38,100 nucleotides of DNA from Lentisphaerota bacterium (GTDB lineage: Bacteria > Verrucomicrobiota > Lentisphaeria > Victivallales > Victivallaceae). The stretch spans positions 1 to 38,100 of the forward strand of contig SUWB01000033.1 of assembly GCA_015061745.1 (NCBI GenBank), read 5' to 3'. The notes under the pieces were generated by a model. The model was given only the letters and a program-made list of their open reading frames with translations, was not told where the DNA came from and did no database searches. How positions within the stretch are numbered: position 1 is the first letter of the stretch; each line of letters begins with the position of its first letter. Shown one piece after another: positions 15,895 through 25,068 of this stretch. Position numbers and translations under genes: made by a program.

Positions 15895-16794
15895 ATGGAG
15901 CAGCTTATTGAAGAAATCAAAGCCCTTAAAGCTCAGCGCAATGCTTTGATACTGGCTCACAATTATGTCCGGCCCGAACTTCAGGATCTTGCCGACTTTA
16001 CCGGAGATTCCCTTGAGCTTTCCATTAAGGCCCGGGATGCCAAAGCCCCCCTTATGGTTTTTTGCGGCGTCCGCTTTATGGCTGAGACTGCCAAATTGCT
16101 TTCTCCTGATTCCACTGTTCTTCTGCCTAATCCTGATGCCGACTGTCCTATGGCCCGTATGGCCGACGGCGAACAGGTCAAAGCCTGGCGCAGCGAATTT
16201 CCTGATGCGGTCTTTGCCGCCTACGTCAACACCACTGCCGAAACCAAGGCTCAGGTGGATATCTGCTGCACCAGCGGCAATGCCGAAAAGGTTGTCCGTT
16301 CACTTGAAGGACAGAAAATCGTCTTTCTGCCGGACAGAAACCTTGGAGGCAACATCAACAATATTCTGGGGACCGAAATGTCTCTCTGGAACGGCTGCTG
16401 CCCTGTGCACGACCAGGTGACACCGGAAATGCTCAAGGGAGCCCGGGAGTTTTTCCCTGATGCAGCTATCATCATTCATCCCGAATGCAAAGCTGAATGT
16501 GTCGCCGAAGCCGATGCCGCTCTGAGTACTGCCGGAATGCTTAAATTTGTCAAAGAGTGTGACAAAAAGACCATTGTCGTCGCTACCGAAAGCGGCTTGC
16601 TTCACCGACTCAAAAAAGAGAATCCGGAAAAGCGTTTTATTCCCCTTGCTCCCGAGATCCTCTGTCCGGATATGAAAAAAATCACTCTCGAAGATTTGAG
16701 AGATGCCCTTAAATTCAATCAGCACGAGATCACTCTTGCTCCTGAAATTATGGAAAAAGCTGTCAAGCCCATTGAAAAAATGCTGGCTCTGTAA
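15895..16794 (+). CDS. nadA: Quinolinate synthase A
   Basis: This 299-aa 4Fe-4S enzyme condenses iminoaspartate with dihydroxyacetone phosphate to quinolinate in de novo NAD synthesis. The three conserved cluster cysteines are visible: Cys125 in CCTSGNA, Cys198 in HPECKAEC and Cys257 in EILCPDMKK. LAHNYVRPELQDLADFTGDS is the typical N-terminal substrate region. The length fits the short (about 300 aa) NadA class. nadB and nadC are not in the window. It precedes hisS by 62 bp. Confidence 0.95.
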   Translation: MEQLIEEIKALKAQRNALILAHNYVRPELQDLADFTGDSLELSIKARDAKAPLMVFCGVRFMAETAKLLSPDSTVLLPNPDADCPMARMADGEQVKAWRSEFPDAVFAAYVNTTAETKAQVDICCTSGNAEKVVRSLEGQKIVFLPDRNLGGNINNILGTEMSLWNGCCPVHDQVTPEMLKGAREFFPDAAIIIHPECKAECVAEADAALSTAGMLKFVKECDKKTIVVATESGLLHRLKKENPEKRFIPLAPEILCPDMKKITLEDLRDALKFNQHEITLAPEIMEKAVKPIEKMLAL

Positions 16795-16856
16795 ATATTA
16801 TCAATTTGACTGCCGGTCAAGTGTTTTACCGGCCCATTCAACAGGATTCAATAAAT

Positions 16857-18131
16857 ATGTTCGTTAAACAGACTGTCAAAGGTATGCGGGATATCCTTCC
16901 CGCCGAAAACGAGATCCGGGAATACTTGCTGGATCTGCTCAAATCCACCTACCGTTCTTACGGTTACTCCCTTATCGAAACGCCCTGTATGGAGCACATT
17001 GAAAACCTGAGCAGCAAGCAGGGAGGCGAAAACGAAAAACTTATCTTCAAGATCCTGAAACGGGGCGAAAAACTGGGCAACGCCCTGACCGGTAATGAAG
17101 CCGATCTTGTGGACTCCGGAATGCGTTACGACCTGACCGTTCCTCTTGCCCGTTACTATGCCAATAATGCAGCTTCTCTGACACTGCCTTTCAAAGCGAT
17201 GCAGATCGGTCCCGTCTGGCGTGCTGACCGTCCCCAGAAAGGACGTTTCCGTCAGTTCACCCAGTGCGATATCGACATCTTGGGCGACAACAGCTGCAAT
17301 GCGGAAATCGAACTGATCCACGCCACCACCACCTTTCTTGACAGAGCTGGCGTCCGCGGCTGTACGGTCCTCATCAATGACCGCCGTCTGCTCAAGGCGA
17401 TGATGGATTACTGCGGCTTTGCTGAAGAATCTCACGGCGACGTGCTCATCATTCTTGATAAGTTTGACAAGATCGGTTCCGACGGCGTGAAACAGGAACT
17501 CCTTGAAGCAAATTACAGTGCTGAAGCTGTTGACCGTTATTATGACTTCTTTGACAAACTGCAGAAGGCTGAAGATACTTTGTCCTTCTGTGCAGAGACC
17601 CTCAATGAAGTGCTGCCCGAAGGCACCGCAGACAATCTCAAGGCGATCATTTCCACCGTCCGTGAGTTGACCGCTGCTGAAGATACCAAATTTGTGTTCG
17701 ATCCCACCCTTGTCCGGGGAATGGGCTATTACACCGGTACCATTTTTGAGATCCGTGCCGAAAGTTTCAAAGGGATCTCCATCGCCGGAGGCGGCCGTTA
17801 TGACAAGATGATCGGCAAATATATCGGTTCCGACGTCTGCGCCTGCGGATTTTCCATCGGTTTTGAACGTATGATCGGAGCCCTTATCGAAGGGGGATTC
17901 GATATTCCCGGCCGTGCGGAAAAAATTGCTGTGCTCTATCGCCGTTCTTTCACTTTGAGCGATGTGGCGGCACTGCAAAAGGTGTGCAACACCTTCCGTG
18001 CTCAGGGCAAGCGTATTCTTATCCAGCAGATGAACAAAAATCTCGGATTCCAGAAAAAACAGCTGGCCGATCAGGGATATAAGATCATCGAAGCAGCTTC
18101 CCCAGAAGAAGCCGCTCAGGCCCTCAATTGA
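16857..18131 (+). CDS. hisS: Histidyl-tRNA synthetase
   Basis: This class II synthetase charges tRNA-His. ATG 16857 is chosen because AGGA lies 11 bp upstream and the protein then starts with the family-typical KQTVKGMRDILPAE; an in-frame start 51 bp upstream adds an unrelated leader. The product is 424 aa. Motif 1 region, MRYDLTVPLARYYA, motif 2 RADRPQKGRFRQFTQCDID, the HisA box LVRGMGYYTGTIFEI, AGGGRYDKM and motif 3 GFSIGFERM are all intact. A C-terminal anticodon-binding domain follows. Confidence 0.96.
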   Translation: MFVKQTVKGMRDILPAENEIREYLLDLLKSTYRSYGYSLIETPCMEHIENLSSKQGGENEKLIFKILKRGEKLGNALTGNEADLVDSGMRYDLTVPLARYYANNAASLTLPFKAMQIGPVWRADRPQKGRFRQFTQCDIDILGDNSCNAEIELIHATTTFLDRAGVRGCTVLINDRRLLKAMMDYCGFAEESHGDVLIILDKFDKIGSDGVKQELLEANYSAEAVDRYYDFFDKLQKAEDTLSFCAETLNEVLPEGTADNLKAIISTVRELTAAEDTKFVFDPTLVRGMGYYTGTIFEIRAESFKGISIAGGGRYDKMIGKYIGSDVCACGFSIGFERMIGALIEGGFDIPGRAEKIAVLYRRSFTLSDVAALQKVCNTFRAQGKRILIQQMNKNLGFQKKQLADQGYKIIEAASPEEAAQALN

Positions 18132-18138
18132 TAATGTT

Positions 18139-18723
18139 ATGAACTTATTGGAACTTTCACAGACTATCCGCCGTCTCCGGCAGGAACGGCGGATGACCGT
18201 TGAGCAGCTGGCTCAGCGCAGTTCTTTCAGCAAGGGTTTTATTTCTCAAGTGGAAAATTTCCGGATCAGCCCCTCGCTGAAAGCGTTGAACCGTATAGCC
18301 GAAGCTCTCAATGTGGATTTGAAAACCCTCTTTGAAAGTCCCGGAAAGTCCGCCGAATATACCTTTGGCACCATTGCCGACGGAATGGAACTCCAACGGG
18401 ATGACAGTGCTGAATACGGTATGCGTTATCTCGCTCTCGCCGGGAACCTTTCCGGCCGCCGGCTCGATCCTTTTGTGGTGGAATATTACAATACGGCGAT
18501 GCCCCGTGATTTCCTCTCCCACGAAACCGAGGAGTTCTTTATGCTTATGTCCGGGGAAGTGAACTTTTATGTTTATGACAACAACACCGTTCAACATTTG
18601 ACTCCCGGAGGAACTGTTTATCTTAAGGCCAATGTGCCCCACCGGGCGGAAACAGCTCCCGGGTGTACCGAGGCCAAAGCGTTGATCGTTTATTCAGAAG
18701 TGGAGGGCAGTGTCAATGGCTGA
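18139..18723 (+). CDS. XRE-family regulator with C-terminal cupin domain
   Basis: The protein is 194 aa. Residues 5-60 form a Cro/CI-type helix-turn-helix (LRQERRMTVEQLAQRSSFSK, then QVENFRISPSL). Residues about 110-190 form a cupin barrel (HETEEFFMLMSGEVNFYVYD and VYLKANVPHRAE). HTH-cupin proteins usually sense a small ligand in the barrel and control local metabolic genes, such as amino-acid or polyamine genes. It starts 8 nt after the hisS stop without a strong ribosome binding site, suggesting translational coupling. Its target is unknown. Confidence 0.9.
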   Translation: MNLLELSQTIRRLRQERRMTVEQLAQRSSFSKGFISQVENFRISPSLKALNRIAEALNVDLKTLFESPGKSAEYTFGTIADGMELQRDDSAEYGMRYLALAGNLSGRRLDPFVVEYYNTAMPRDFLSHETEEFFMLMSGEVNFYVYDNNTVQHLTPGGTVYLKANVPHRAETAPGCTEAKALIVYSEVEGSVNG

Positions 18724-19441
18724 AACTTTGGGCAAGATCATCAGTCAGGCGGCTTTTCTTTCCCGGCGTGCCGCTGTGACTGCCATAAAATCCGGCCGGG
18801 TCCGGATTAACGGCAAGGTGTGTATGAATCCTGCCGAGCGCATTGAGCCGGGTATGCGTCTTGCATTTGACCGTCGGCCTCTCGAGATCCCCGATCTGAC
18901 TGAGAAGTGGTATGTTATGCTCAACAAGCCTGTGGGTTATGTGTGTACAGCTTCCGATCCTCACGCTCCTTTGAAAGCCATTGATTTGATTGTGCCTGCA
19001 CCGCCTGTGCGTCTTTTTTCTGCCGGACGGCTGGATAAGGAAAGTTCAGGGCTTATTCTTTTTTCCAACGACGGGGATTTTGTGGCACAGCTGACTCATC
19101 CCAAGTTCCAGATCGTCAAACGCTATGTGGTGCGTCTGGCTGCTGAATTGACTCCCGAAGCCCAAAAGCAGATGGTCCGGGGAGTCAGAGATGACGGGGA
19201 ACTGCTCAAAGTTCTCAGGGTGAAAAGTTTGGGCGGCTGCCGTTATGAACTCTTTTTGAATGAAGGGAAAAAACGTGAGATCCGCCGTCTGACCGCCGCT
19301 TTGGGAGCTCCCACATTGGAACTTGACCGTCTCTCTGTCGGAGGTGTTGAGCTGGGATCGCTGCCCCGGGGCGAATGGCGTCGTCTTACAGATTCCGAAG
19401 TCAAAGCAGCTCTTATGCCGGGAGATATCTCTGCGACATAA
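18716..19441 (+). CDS. rRNA pseudouridine synthase (RsuA/RluB/E/F family)
   Basis: The protein is 241 aa. ATG 18716 is chosen over GTG 18710 because GGAGGG ends 8 nt upstream; it overlaps the regulator gene by 8 bp. Residues about 5-50 form an S4 RNA-binding domain (SRRAAVTAIKSGRVRINGKV). The catalytic aspartate is in SAGRLDKESSGLILFSNDGD. The later GKKREIRRLTAALG motif is typical of RsuA/RluB enzymes, which isomerise a uridine in 16S or 23S rRNA. The exact target base cannot be told from the sequence. Confidence 0.93.
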   Translation: MAETLGKIISQAAFLSRRAAVTAIKSGRVRINGKVCMNPAERIEPGMRLAFDRRPLEIPDLTEKWYVMLNKPVGYVCTASDPHAPLKAIDLIVPAPPVRLFSAGRLDKESSGLILFSNDGDFVAQLTHPKFQIVKRYVVRLAAELTPEAQKQMVRGVRDDGELLKVLRVKSLGGCRYELFLNEGKKREIRRLTAALGAPTLELDRLSVGGVELGSLPRGEWRRLTDSEVKAALMPGDISAT

Positions 19442-19504
19442 GAGCTTGAGGCCTTGAACAGTGTTTTGAAGTGTTTTTCAGTGTAACGGTTCTGCGGGAA
19501 CGTT

Positions 19505-19729
19505 TCAGTTACGGCTGGGATGTGTGGCGTGGTATTCTGAGATCATCGCCATAATTTCCTGCCTTGAAAGGCGGGTCGCTTCAAAGGTGATGACCTTTTC
19601 ACGAATGGTGATAACATCTTTTTCAAGAGTCTTGATCGAATTGCAGGTTTCGGCAAGAAAGTAACCGATGATCCCCAGGACAGCCGTAAGGATCAATGTT
19701 GCCGCCATATCTGAGTTTATTCTGCACAT
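19505..19729 (-). CDS. Small membrane/coiled-coil protein of the phage-like module
   Basis: The protein is 74 aa with one membrane helix at about residues 8-27, then a charged, probably coiled-coil region (about 28-60). Size and layout resemble phage holin-associated or XhlA-like proteins, but no diagnostic motif is present. The start overlaps the end of the upstream gene by 13 bp and AAGGAG lies 9 nt before the ATG. It is the last gene of the minus-strand module and converges on the pseudouridine synthase gene. Confidence 0.6.
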   Translation of the reverse strand: MCRINSDMAATLILTAVLGIIGYFLAETCNSIKTLEKDVITIREKVITFEATRLSRQEIMAMISEYHATHPSRN

Positions 19730-20136
19730 TGTTTGCTCTCCTTGTAAAAGCCGTAGCCAAAAAGCTGGCAGTAATTGCTGAAACGCCTTGCCTGATCCAT
19801 AACCAGATAGCGCAAAAGATTATACCAGCCATATTCCGCCCGGGCGGCAATGCAGCCGTTTTCCCTGAAACGTTCGTTGCTGGCGGTAAAGTGTTCTTTT
19901 GAGCACTCATCCTGCCTGCCGCCCCATTCAGCATCGTGAATAAAGGCCGCAGTTTCAAGAGTCGGATGAAGTCCTGAAACCATATGGCGGGCCCAGGAGG
20001 GGAAAACTTCCGGGCCGATGCCGTTGCAGATGACCTGCAATTCTTCATCACTGTAATGGTCAAGTATCTCCCGGCCCTCAAGCTGGAGTTCGTCACATTT
20101 CTGCCGCAATGCGGTGATTTCTTCGAGGGTGTACAT
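19717..20136 (-). CDS. Hypothetical protein of the phage-like module
   Basis: The protein is 139 aa, soluble and acidic at the N-terminus. It contains PTLETAAFIHDAEWGG, where the His-Asp pair might bind metal, and an aromatic C-terminus (YCQLFGYGFYKE). I do not recognise the family. AAGGAG lies upstream of the ATG. It sits 15 bp after the tail-fibre gene and overlaps the small membrane protein gene. It could be a lysis or tail-accessory protein; this is only context. Confidence 0.65.
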   Translation of the reverse strand: MYTLEEITALRQKCDELQLEGREILDHYSDEELQVICNGIGPEVFPSWARHMVSGLHPTLETAAFIHDAEWGGRQDECSKEHFTASNERFRENGCIAARAEYGWYNLLRYLVMDQARRFSNYCQLFGYGFYKESKQCAE

Positions 20137-20151
20137 TTCCAGTTTGTCTCC

Positions 20152-22116
20152 TTAGTACAGTACAGCTAATTCTTGTTTCGAGAACCCGTGGTTGAATATT
20201 TGGATTTTTCTGTATGTGACTTTTTGACCTATATAACCACCGTTCCCCCATCGGTTAAATGTAAGATTACCGCCCATTGCAATGCGGCCTTCACGAACCT
20301 TGTGCAGTACATGAACACCGTCAACGTAAAGATCCCACGAAGTGCCTGAGTGGGTATAGATGACTGTCTGGAACTCTCCGTATTTCACCTGCGCTTCGCT
20401 GCGTCCGGAGCTATCAAGCTCGTTACCAGAATAGCCGCTATCGGCTTGAAGGATATTCCAACCTCCGTTCCCTGCCCAGATATTCCATGTTCCGCCGTTG
20501 GTATCAACTCCGATGCGCAAGTCGCTATCTTGGGCAGCCAAAAGACCAAATCGCGCGTTTTCCGTGGGACGGACTTGTGTAATTATTGTGAAGCCATCAG
20601 CGATATCTTCAAGTTGGACGTTTGTTCTAATGTAGCCACTTTGGGTGCAAAGTATTCCATCTTCTGTGCCTGCAGCATCTTCTTCCAGATATATCGTACC
20701 TTTTGAGGGGAGCGTATTCCCCCCTGAAAAATCGGCGTCAAAAAGTCGGTATACATCGAATCCTTTGTAGAAGCTTTCAACCTCAATAGTTGCATCGGCG
20801 GAGTAGAATTTGCCTACAACTGGGGTGTAGGCATCGATGTAAGACAGCTCTGTTGAAATCTGTTGTGCAATCGAATATTCATCGTCTTTCCGTTCGATTC
20901 TATAACCGCTCCATATCCTTGGCTGAGAAGCGTTGATTACTTCCGACCCCTTGACGACATTTGGAGCAGGTTCCGAAGCACCTGCGTCGCCCATATACCA
21001 CGAATCTGACAAGCTGTAGGCATAATAGTGCCCTCCAAACACAAAACTGACATTCGTGTTGTCAGCCAATACCCAACCGCTTCCATCATATTCAGAAGAG
21101 ATGCAATAAATGTACCATGTTGTACCGGAAGAGCTGGTATAGCTATATATGGTTGTGCCGTTTTTCGTACCAGCCTCGTCATATCTGCCGTTACAGTCTT
21201 CAGTTCCGGCCCCTGTAACGGTGAGGAAAGTGACAGTCTTAGGACCGAATACTGCAGTGCACTTGTAAAAATCTGCCCCGCCTGTTGCAGTCCCTGTGAT
21301 CTTTTGCCCCTTGACGTAGGCGATTTTTCCTGCGGCAATGTCTGAAGCTTCGGCGGTCGCATCTCCGGTGAAGGAGCCACTACGATACATTAGAGTTTCA
21401 GGGAAGCCTGAAGTTCCGCCATACAAGTCGAATGCGCCAAACGCTACCCCCCAGCGCACATCTTCTTCGGTTACCTCCTTGTAAACGCCAGTCACCTTTT
21501 CACCGTTGACATAAGCTGTTTTCCCTTCAATTATATCAAACTTTTCAGCCGTGGCATCAGAGGTAGTGATGTATTCTGACGGGATGGGGTCAACGGTCAC
21601 TTTGCTGTAAAAAACGTCATCTCCCTCAGTGATTACGTTAAAAATTTGTTTTTGGGAAGAAGGTGTGACGGTAAGTTCTTTTGGCGTGATGCTGACTTTT
21701 ATCGTGTGGTAGTACCCTGCATTACTCCACCAAATGTTATGAATATTGCTGAATTTGGCAGTGACATCTCCGTAATTTTTTATTCGGCCAGTGACTTTTT
21801 CGCCTTTGACGTAGGCTGTTTCTCCTTCAAGAATATCGAAAGTTGATGCCGTGGCATCTGCGGTCGTGATGTATTCATCAGGAATAGCATTGACTGTGAC
21901 AGTGCCGTAATAAGCGTTTTCGCCCAAACTGGAAGAAGTGAAGTTCTGCTGAGACTTTGAGGGGGTGACAGTCAGTGTCCGTTCATCAACTTCTATGCCG
22001 TTGACCACAAGCCCATTGACGGCTTCAGTCATTTCATCAATGGTAAGGGTATCGGTCAGCTCCGCTTTTTCCCGGACAGCATCCGCAAGGGCGGTCATTT
22101 TTTCTTTAAGGCTCAT
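20152..22116 (-). CDS. Phage tail-fibre-like protein with repeats and lectin-like C-terminus
   Basis: The protein is 654 aa from ATG 22116, chosen because GGAG lies 10 nt upstream; an ATG 9 bp earlier lies almost on that site. The N-terminus (MTALADAVREKAELTDTLTI, then DEMTEAVNGL) is the type seen in gut-phage tail proteins. Three repeats with consensus DATAxxxDIxxGxxAYVxGxKxTG follow, the first two preceded by LTVTPS strands. The last ~200 aa resemble a LamG/concanavalin fold and probably bind a surface glycan. Its start sits 2 nt after the upstream stop (TAATTATG), so the two are coupled. Confidence 0.8.
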   Translation of the reverse strand: MSLKEKMTALADAVREKAELTDTLTIDEMTEAVNGLVVNGIEVDERTLTVTPSKSQQNFTSSSLGENAYYGTVTVNAIPDEYITTADATASTFDILEGETAYVKGEKVTGRIKNYGDVTAKFSNIHNIWWSNAGYYHTIKVSITPKELTVTPSSQKQIFNVITEGDDVFYSKVTVDPIPSEYITTSDATAEKFDIIEGKTAYVNGEKVTGVYKEVTEEDVRWGVAFGAFDLYGGTSGFPETLMYRSGSFTGDATAEASDIAAGKIAYVKGQKITGTATGGADFYKCTAVFGPKTVTFLTVTGAGTEDCNGRYDEAGTKNGTTIYSYTSSSGTTWYIYCISSEYDGSGWVLADNTNVSFVFGGHYYAYSLSDSWYMGDAGASEPAPNVVKGSEVINASQPRIWSGYRIERKDDEYSIAQQISTELSYIDAYTPVVGKFYSADATIEVESFYKGFDVYRLFDADFSGGNTLPSKGTIYLEEDAAGTEDGILCTQSGYIRTNVQLEDIADGFTIITQVRPTENARFGLLAAQDSDLRIGVDTNGGTWNIWAGNGGWNILQADSGYSGNELDSSGRSEAQVKYGEFQTVIYTHSGTSWDLYVDGVHVLHKVREGRIAMGGNLTFNRWGNGGYIGQKVTYRKIQIFNHGFSKQELAVLY

Positions 22117-22118
22117 AA

Positions 22119-23054
22119 TTACCATTCTCCATTGATGATTGCTTCGTCAACATAGGACTTGATCTCAGCGATATCGCTTTCAGTCCAGTAATCGACACCC
22201 CGTTCAGGAGTCACACCGTCTTTACCGGCAGGTCCCTGAAATCCCACAGGATCAGACCAGTCGCCTGAAGTGTCGGAATTTTTGATGTAAACTTTTCCTG
22301 TATCTGTGGCAAGGAATGAAAATCCTTTTGCTTCAGTGTCGTACTGAGCAAGCTCATCTGTCGTGCCTGTTGCATCAATTTTCATCGGATCGCCTTTGGG
22401 GCCTGTTTCTCCCTGGGGACCGGTTTCGCCGGGGACGCCCTGGATTCCTTGAGGGCCGGTTTGTCCTGTAACTGAGATTCCGGTATCCACTCCGGCAACC
22501 ACCCAGGTCTTCCCGTCACTGATCCGGGGGGTGTTGGCCCGGGCTTCTTCGACGATAAGTGCCTTGACTGCTCCGGCAGTCAGGTAGACAGAGGGTAAAT
22601 CCTGAGGCGTATCACTGCTTGAAAGAGCCACCCTGTTCCGGACTGCTATTTCAAACTGAGCGACAAGGGCGGGGCGTTCCTGTCCCTGATAAAAGCCCAG
22701 AATTTCTCCGTGCAGGGTAATTTTTTCAGAATTTCCTATCAACGCGGCCAGAGACGGGGTATTGGTATTGTTCAACGGGATCGTCACTTTGTCTCCTGCT
22801 GCGGTAATTCCTTCAGCGACGGCCAGCATCACAGGTGTATTGGGATCCCAGTCGTTACCGGCGTAGAACTCCCAGGCGGCGAATTGTTCAAGATTTTCCC
22901 AGGGTTTTCCCTCCTGATCCCGGAGCCGGAGTTCCAAAGTGGATTCCATACCCCGGGTTATTTCGGGGAGTTTTCCCCGCATAGGGTTTCCCTCAGCATC
23001 GATTCTTTCGCCTCTGATGCCTTCGAGCTGCAAATAGACGGACAGATTTTGCAT
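22119..23054 (-). CDS. Phage tail/baseplate-like protein with collagen-like triplets
   Basis: The protein is 311 aa. A folded N-terminal part (1-195) may be a baseplate attachment domain. Nine uninterrupted Gly-X-Y triplets (residues 197-223, starting GQTGPQGIQG) form a short collagen-like helix. The C-terminus has GKDGVTPERGVDYWTESDIA, the ending common in phage tail fibres. Collagen-like triplets in phages form trimeric fibre stalks. AGGA lies 12 nt before the ATG. It is coupled to the next fibre gene. Confidence 0.8.
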   Translation of the reverse strand: MQNLSVYLQLEGIRGERIDAEGNPMRGKLPEITRGMESTLELRLRDQEGKPWENLEQFAAWEFYAGNDWDPNTPVMLAVAEGITAAGDKVTIPLNNTNTPSLAALIGNSEKITLHGEILGFYQGQERPALVAQFEIAVRNRVALSSSDTPQDLPSVYLTAGAVKALIVEEARANTPRISDGKTWVVAGVDTGISVTGQTGPQGIQGVPGETGPQGETGPKGDPMKIDATGTTDELAQYDTEAKGFSFLATDTGKVYIKNSDTSGDWSDPVGFQGPAGKDGVTPERGVDYWTESDIAEIKSYVDEAIINGEW

Positions 23055-23074
23055 AATTGTGTGTTCCTGTATGT

Positions 23075-23890
23075 TTATTGTTGTGAATAAGAGTCGATAT
23101 ATTTCCTGAAATCCGGATGCGTACTCAAGTCTATTACCCCGTATACACGCATTTCTGATTCGCCATAAACATCATCAGCACTTTCCGGCGTCGTGTATTC
23201 TGTTCCTTTCCAGAATGAGCCGTCAATAGGAACTTTGAATTCAGGCGTGATATTCCTGGCACAAACGCCTATCTTGCACTGAGTTTGTTCTTTACGCCAG
23301 TATTCAGGGATCTGAAATTTTAATCTTCTTTTTCCCCACCAGCTGATTGTGCGGTTGAGATAGCCGTAATTACTCCACTTGTGCCATTCCAGGGATCCCG
23401 AATCGCGGTAAAAACACTCAATGGGAATAATGCAAAAACGCATTTTTTGAATAAGAGAGTACAATTGTTTTGAAAAATCGAGTGTCTTCGAGGAAAAATA
23501 TTGTCCGGCATATTGATTCGGGAACGAAAAAGGCTCCTCCTGCAGCACATCGGCCAGCTTGGGATTGAGCGTGTCATCTTCCCACGATGGGCGGGGGGCG
23601 TCCCATTTTTCCCGGGGGAAAGGCGTTCCATAGGGGGCATTGCCATAAGAAAGACGGTCTTGTCCCACGCCTCTGTTCCAGGCAAGGTATTCCCGGAATA
23701 TTGCTTTTCCTGTAAAAGAAAAATATTTATCGCTGTCAGAGGGTGAATAGCCCGGAACGATGGATCGGCGGCAGGCTGTTTTAAGCTCGAAAAAAAAACG
23801 GTCTGCCGTGTTGAGAAATGTGCAGGGATTGACGCCGCAGAATTTACCGTCACGCATACCCATATCATACCAGACAGAAGTGCTGCTCAT
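23075..23890 (-). CDS. Hypothetical phage structural protein
   Basis: The protein is 271 aa from ATG 23890, which overlaps the upstream stop as ATGA; the longer frame upstream lies within the preceding gene and is rejected. It is rich in Trp and Tyr, with no membrane segment or signal peptide, and has several cysteines (FCGVNPCTF). I recognise no family. Tight coupling to both neighbours indicates a structural role in the tail module. Confidence 0.7.
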   Translation of the reverse strand: MSSTSVWYDMGMRDGKFCGVNPCTFLNTADRFFFELKTACRRSIVPGYSPSDSDKYFSFTGKAIFREYLAWNRGVGQDRLSYGNAPYGTPFPREKWDAPRPSWEDDTLNPKLADVLQEEPFSFPNQYAGQYFSSKTLDFSKQLYSLIQKMRFCIIPIECFYRDSGSLEWHKWSNYGYLNRTISWWGKRRLKFQIPEYWRKEQTQCKIGVCARNITPEFKVPIDGSFWKGTEYTTPESADDVYGESEMRVYGVIDLSTHPDFRKYIDSYSQQ

Positions 23891-24876
23891 TGTTCCAGGT
23901 AATACCTTTCTCTGAAATTGACCGGCCCGTACTGGATCTGGATAAGATTGACCGGGCTGTAGTGTCCGTTGTAATCGGTTGCAGAGTTGTATCTTGCAAG
24001 GGGCCACACCATCGTTTGGCCGGGGTGGTACATATCCATACCGTTCGCTGTAAAGCCGTTTACAGCTTTGAGAGTCCAATCGTAGATGCCGCCATTTCCT
24101 TTGGTGGCGACCAGATGTACATACATCGGATCATTATGGGGATTTATGGACACTTCAGAATCCTCAAGAGTTGCCACTTTATCGGAAAATATGCCGAGGG
24201 CAAGGTCGGTCAGACCGCCTTTGACGAAAAGATTGCCGTTACCATTATCTTTTACGGCAAACATACCGTCATATATATAAGAGTCGGGTGTGTTGAGCAG
24301 GACGACAGCCCTTCCGGCTTTGGGCAGATTACCCTGATTTTCCTTTCTTGTTGTCTGCCACCATAACACTCGCGCCCGGCCTCTGTTGTTCAATTCAAAA
24401 GCTCCGTCCTTTCTCGGATTGATGTAATTCTGGTAAAAAGGTTCAGGGTTTCCGTTGTAAGAGATCTGGGAGGGACGGACTCCCCAGACTTCCGGGAGGG
24501 AAAAAACCCCTGCGATCTGGACCATACCGGCTTTGCCGGGGGGGATATTTTCAAGAGCGATTCCCCAGAAACACTCCTCATCTTCCACAGGTTTGCCGCA
24601 AACATAGGGGTCAGACAGATTAATAAGATTTTCCGGTCCGGCAAAGTCGGTATCTATTTGAACCGCTTTTCTGAAATCCAGCAGCCGGTTTGAAGTATTG
24701 AACACATTGATACAGCACTGATTGCCTGCAACTGCCGTGAGATGGGCAGAATTTATATTGTTTTCCTGCCGCAGCAGTTCATTGACTGCATTGTACCGGG
24801 CTGCAGGTTCGGGCTGCCACGGTTCTCCGGGGAGCACATCTTTAAAAATGTTGCTTGTAGGGGTTACGTTATACAT
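23887..24876 (-). CDS. Hypothetical phage structural protein, first gene of the module
   Basis: The protein is 329 aa, starting MYNVTPTSNIFKDVLPGEPW. There is no signal peptide or membrane helix. It is rich in Asn, Gly and aromatic residues, a composition common in tail and capsid proteins. I do not recognise the family. AAAGGAG lies about 15 nt upstream, rather far. It is the promoter-proximal gene of the minus-strand module; no convincing promoter was found before it. Confidence 0.7.
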   Translation of the reverse strand: MYNVTPTSNIFKDVLPGEPWQPEPAARYNAVNELLRQENNINSAHLTAVAGNQCCINVFNTSNRLLDFRKAVQIDTDFAGPENLINLSDPYVCGKPVEDEECFWGIALENIPPGKAGMVQIAGVFSLPEVWGVRPSQISYNGNPEPFYQNYINPRKDGAFELNNRGRARVLWWQTTRKENQGNLPKAGRAVVLLNTPDSYIYDGMFAVKDNGNGNLFVKGGLTDLALGIFSDKVATLEDSEVSINPHNDPMYVHLVATKGNGGIYDWTLKAVNGFTANGMDMYHPGQTMVWPLARYNSATDYNGHYSPVNLIQIQYGPVNFRERYYLEQ

Positions 24877-25007
24877 AATATTTTCTTATTTCTCCTTTCC
24901 GGAAGTGAAAAGATATGTCAGGACGATTTGACGGAAAAAACTTTCAACAAGGAGGGCTGTTCCCGGCAAAGGAAAGAAAAAAGAGAGAATATTCCCCTGA
25001 AAAAACT

Positions 25008-25035
25008 TGATTTTTTAAACTTTAAGACTATATTC
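25008..25035 (+). promoter_or_regulatory. Promoter of the Bat genes
   Basis: TTGATT (25008-25013), a 16-bp spacer and TATATT (25030-25035), 33 bp upstream of the ATG. AGGAGG (25058-25063) is a strong ribosome binding site. Confidence 0.7.
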
Positions 25036-25068
25036 TTAAGATGAAGAACTGCATATCAGGAGGGATTT

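Noticed and set aside
16848..17978. Long minus-strand frame opposite hisS
   Set aside because: hisS has all synthetase motifs; the opposite frame has no family features.
19485..19505. Short hairpin between the convergent pseudouridine synthase gene and the phage-like module
   Set aside because: Only 7 bp with a bulge and no T-run; too weak to call a terminator.
19442..25068. Search for attachment-site direct repeats around the phage-like module
   Set aside because: No matching direct repeats longer than chance were found in the flanks 19442-19504 and 24877-25068.
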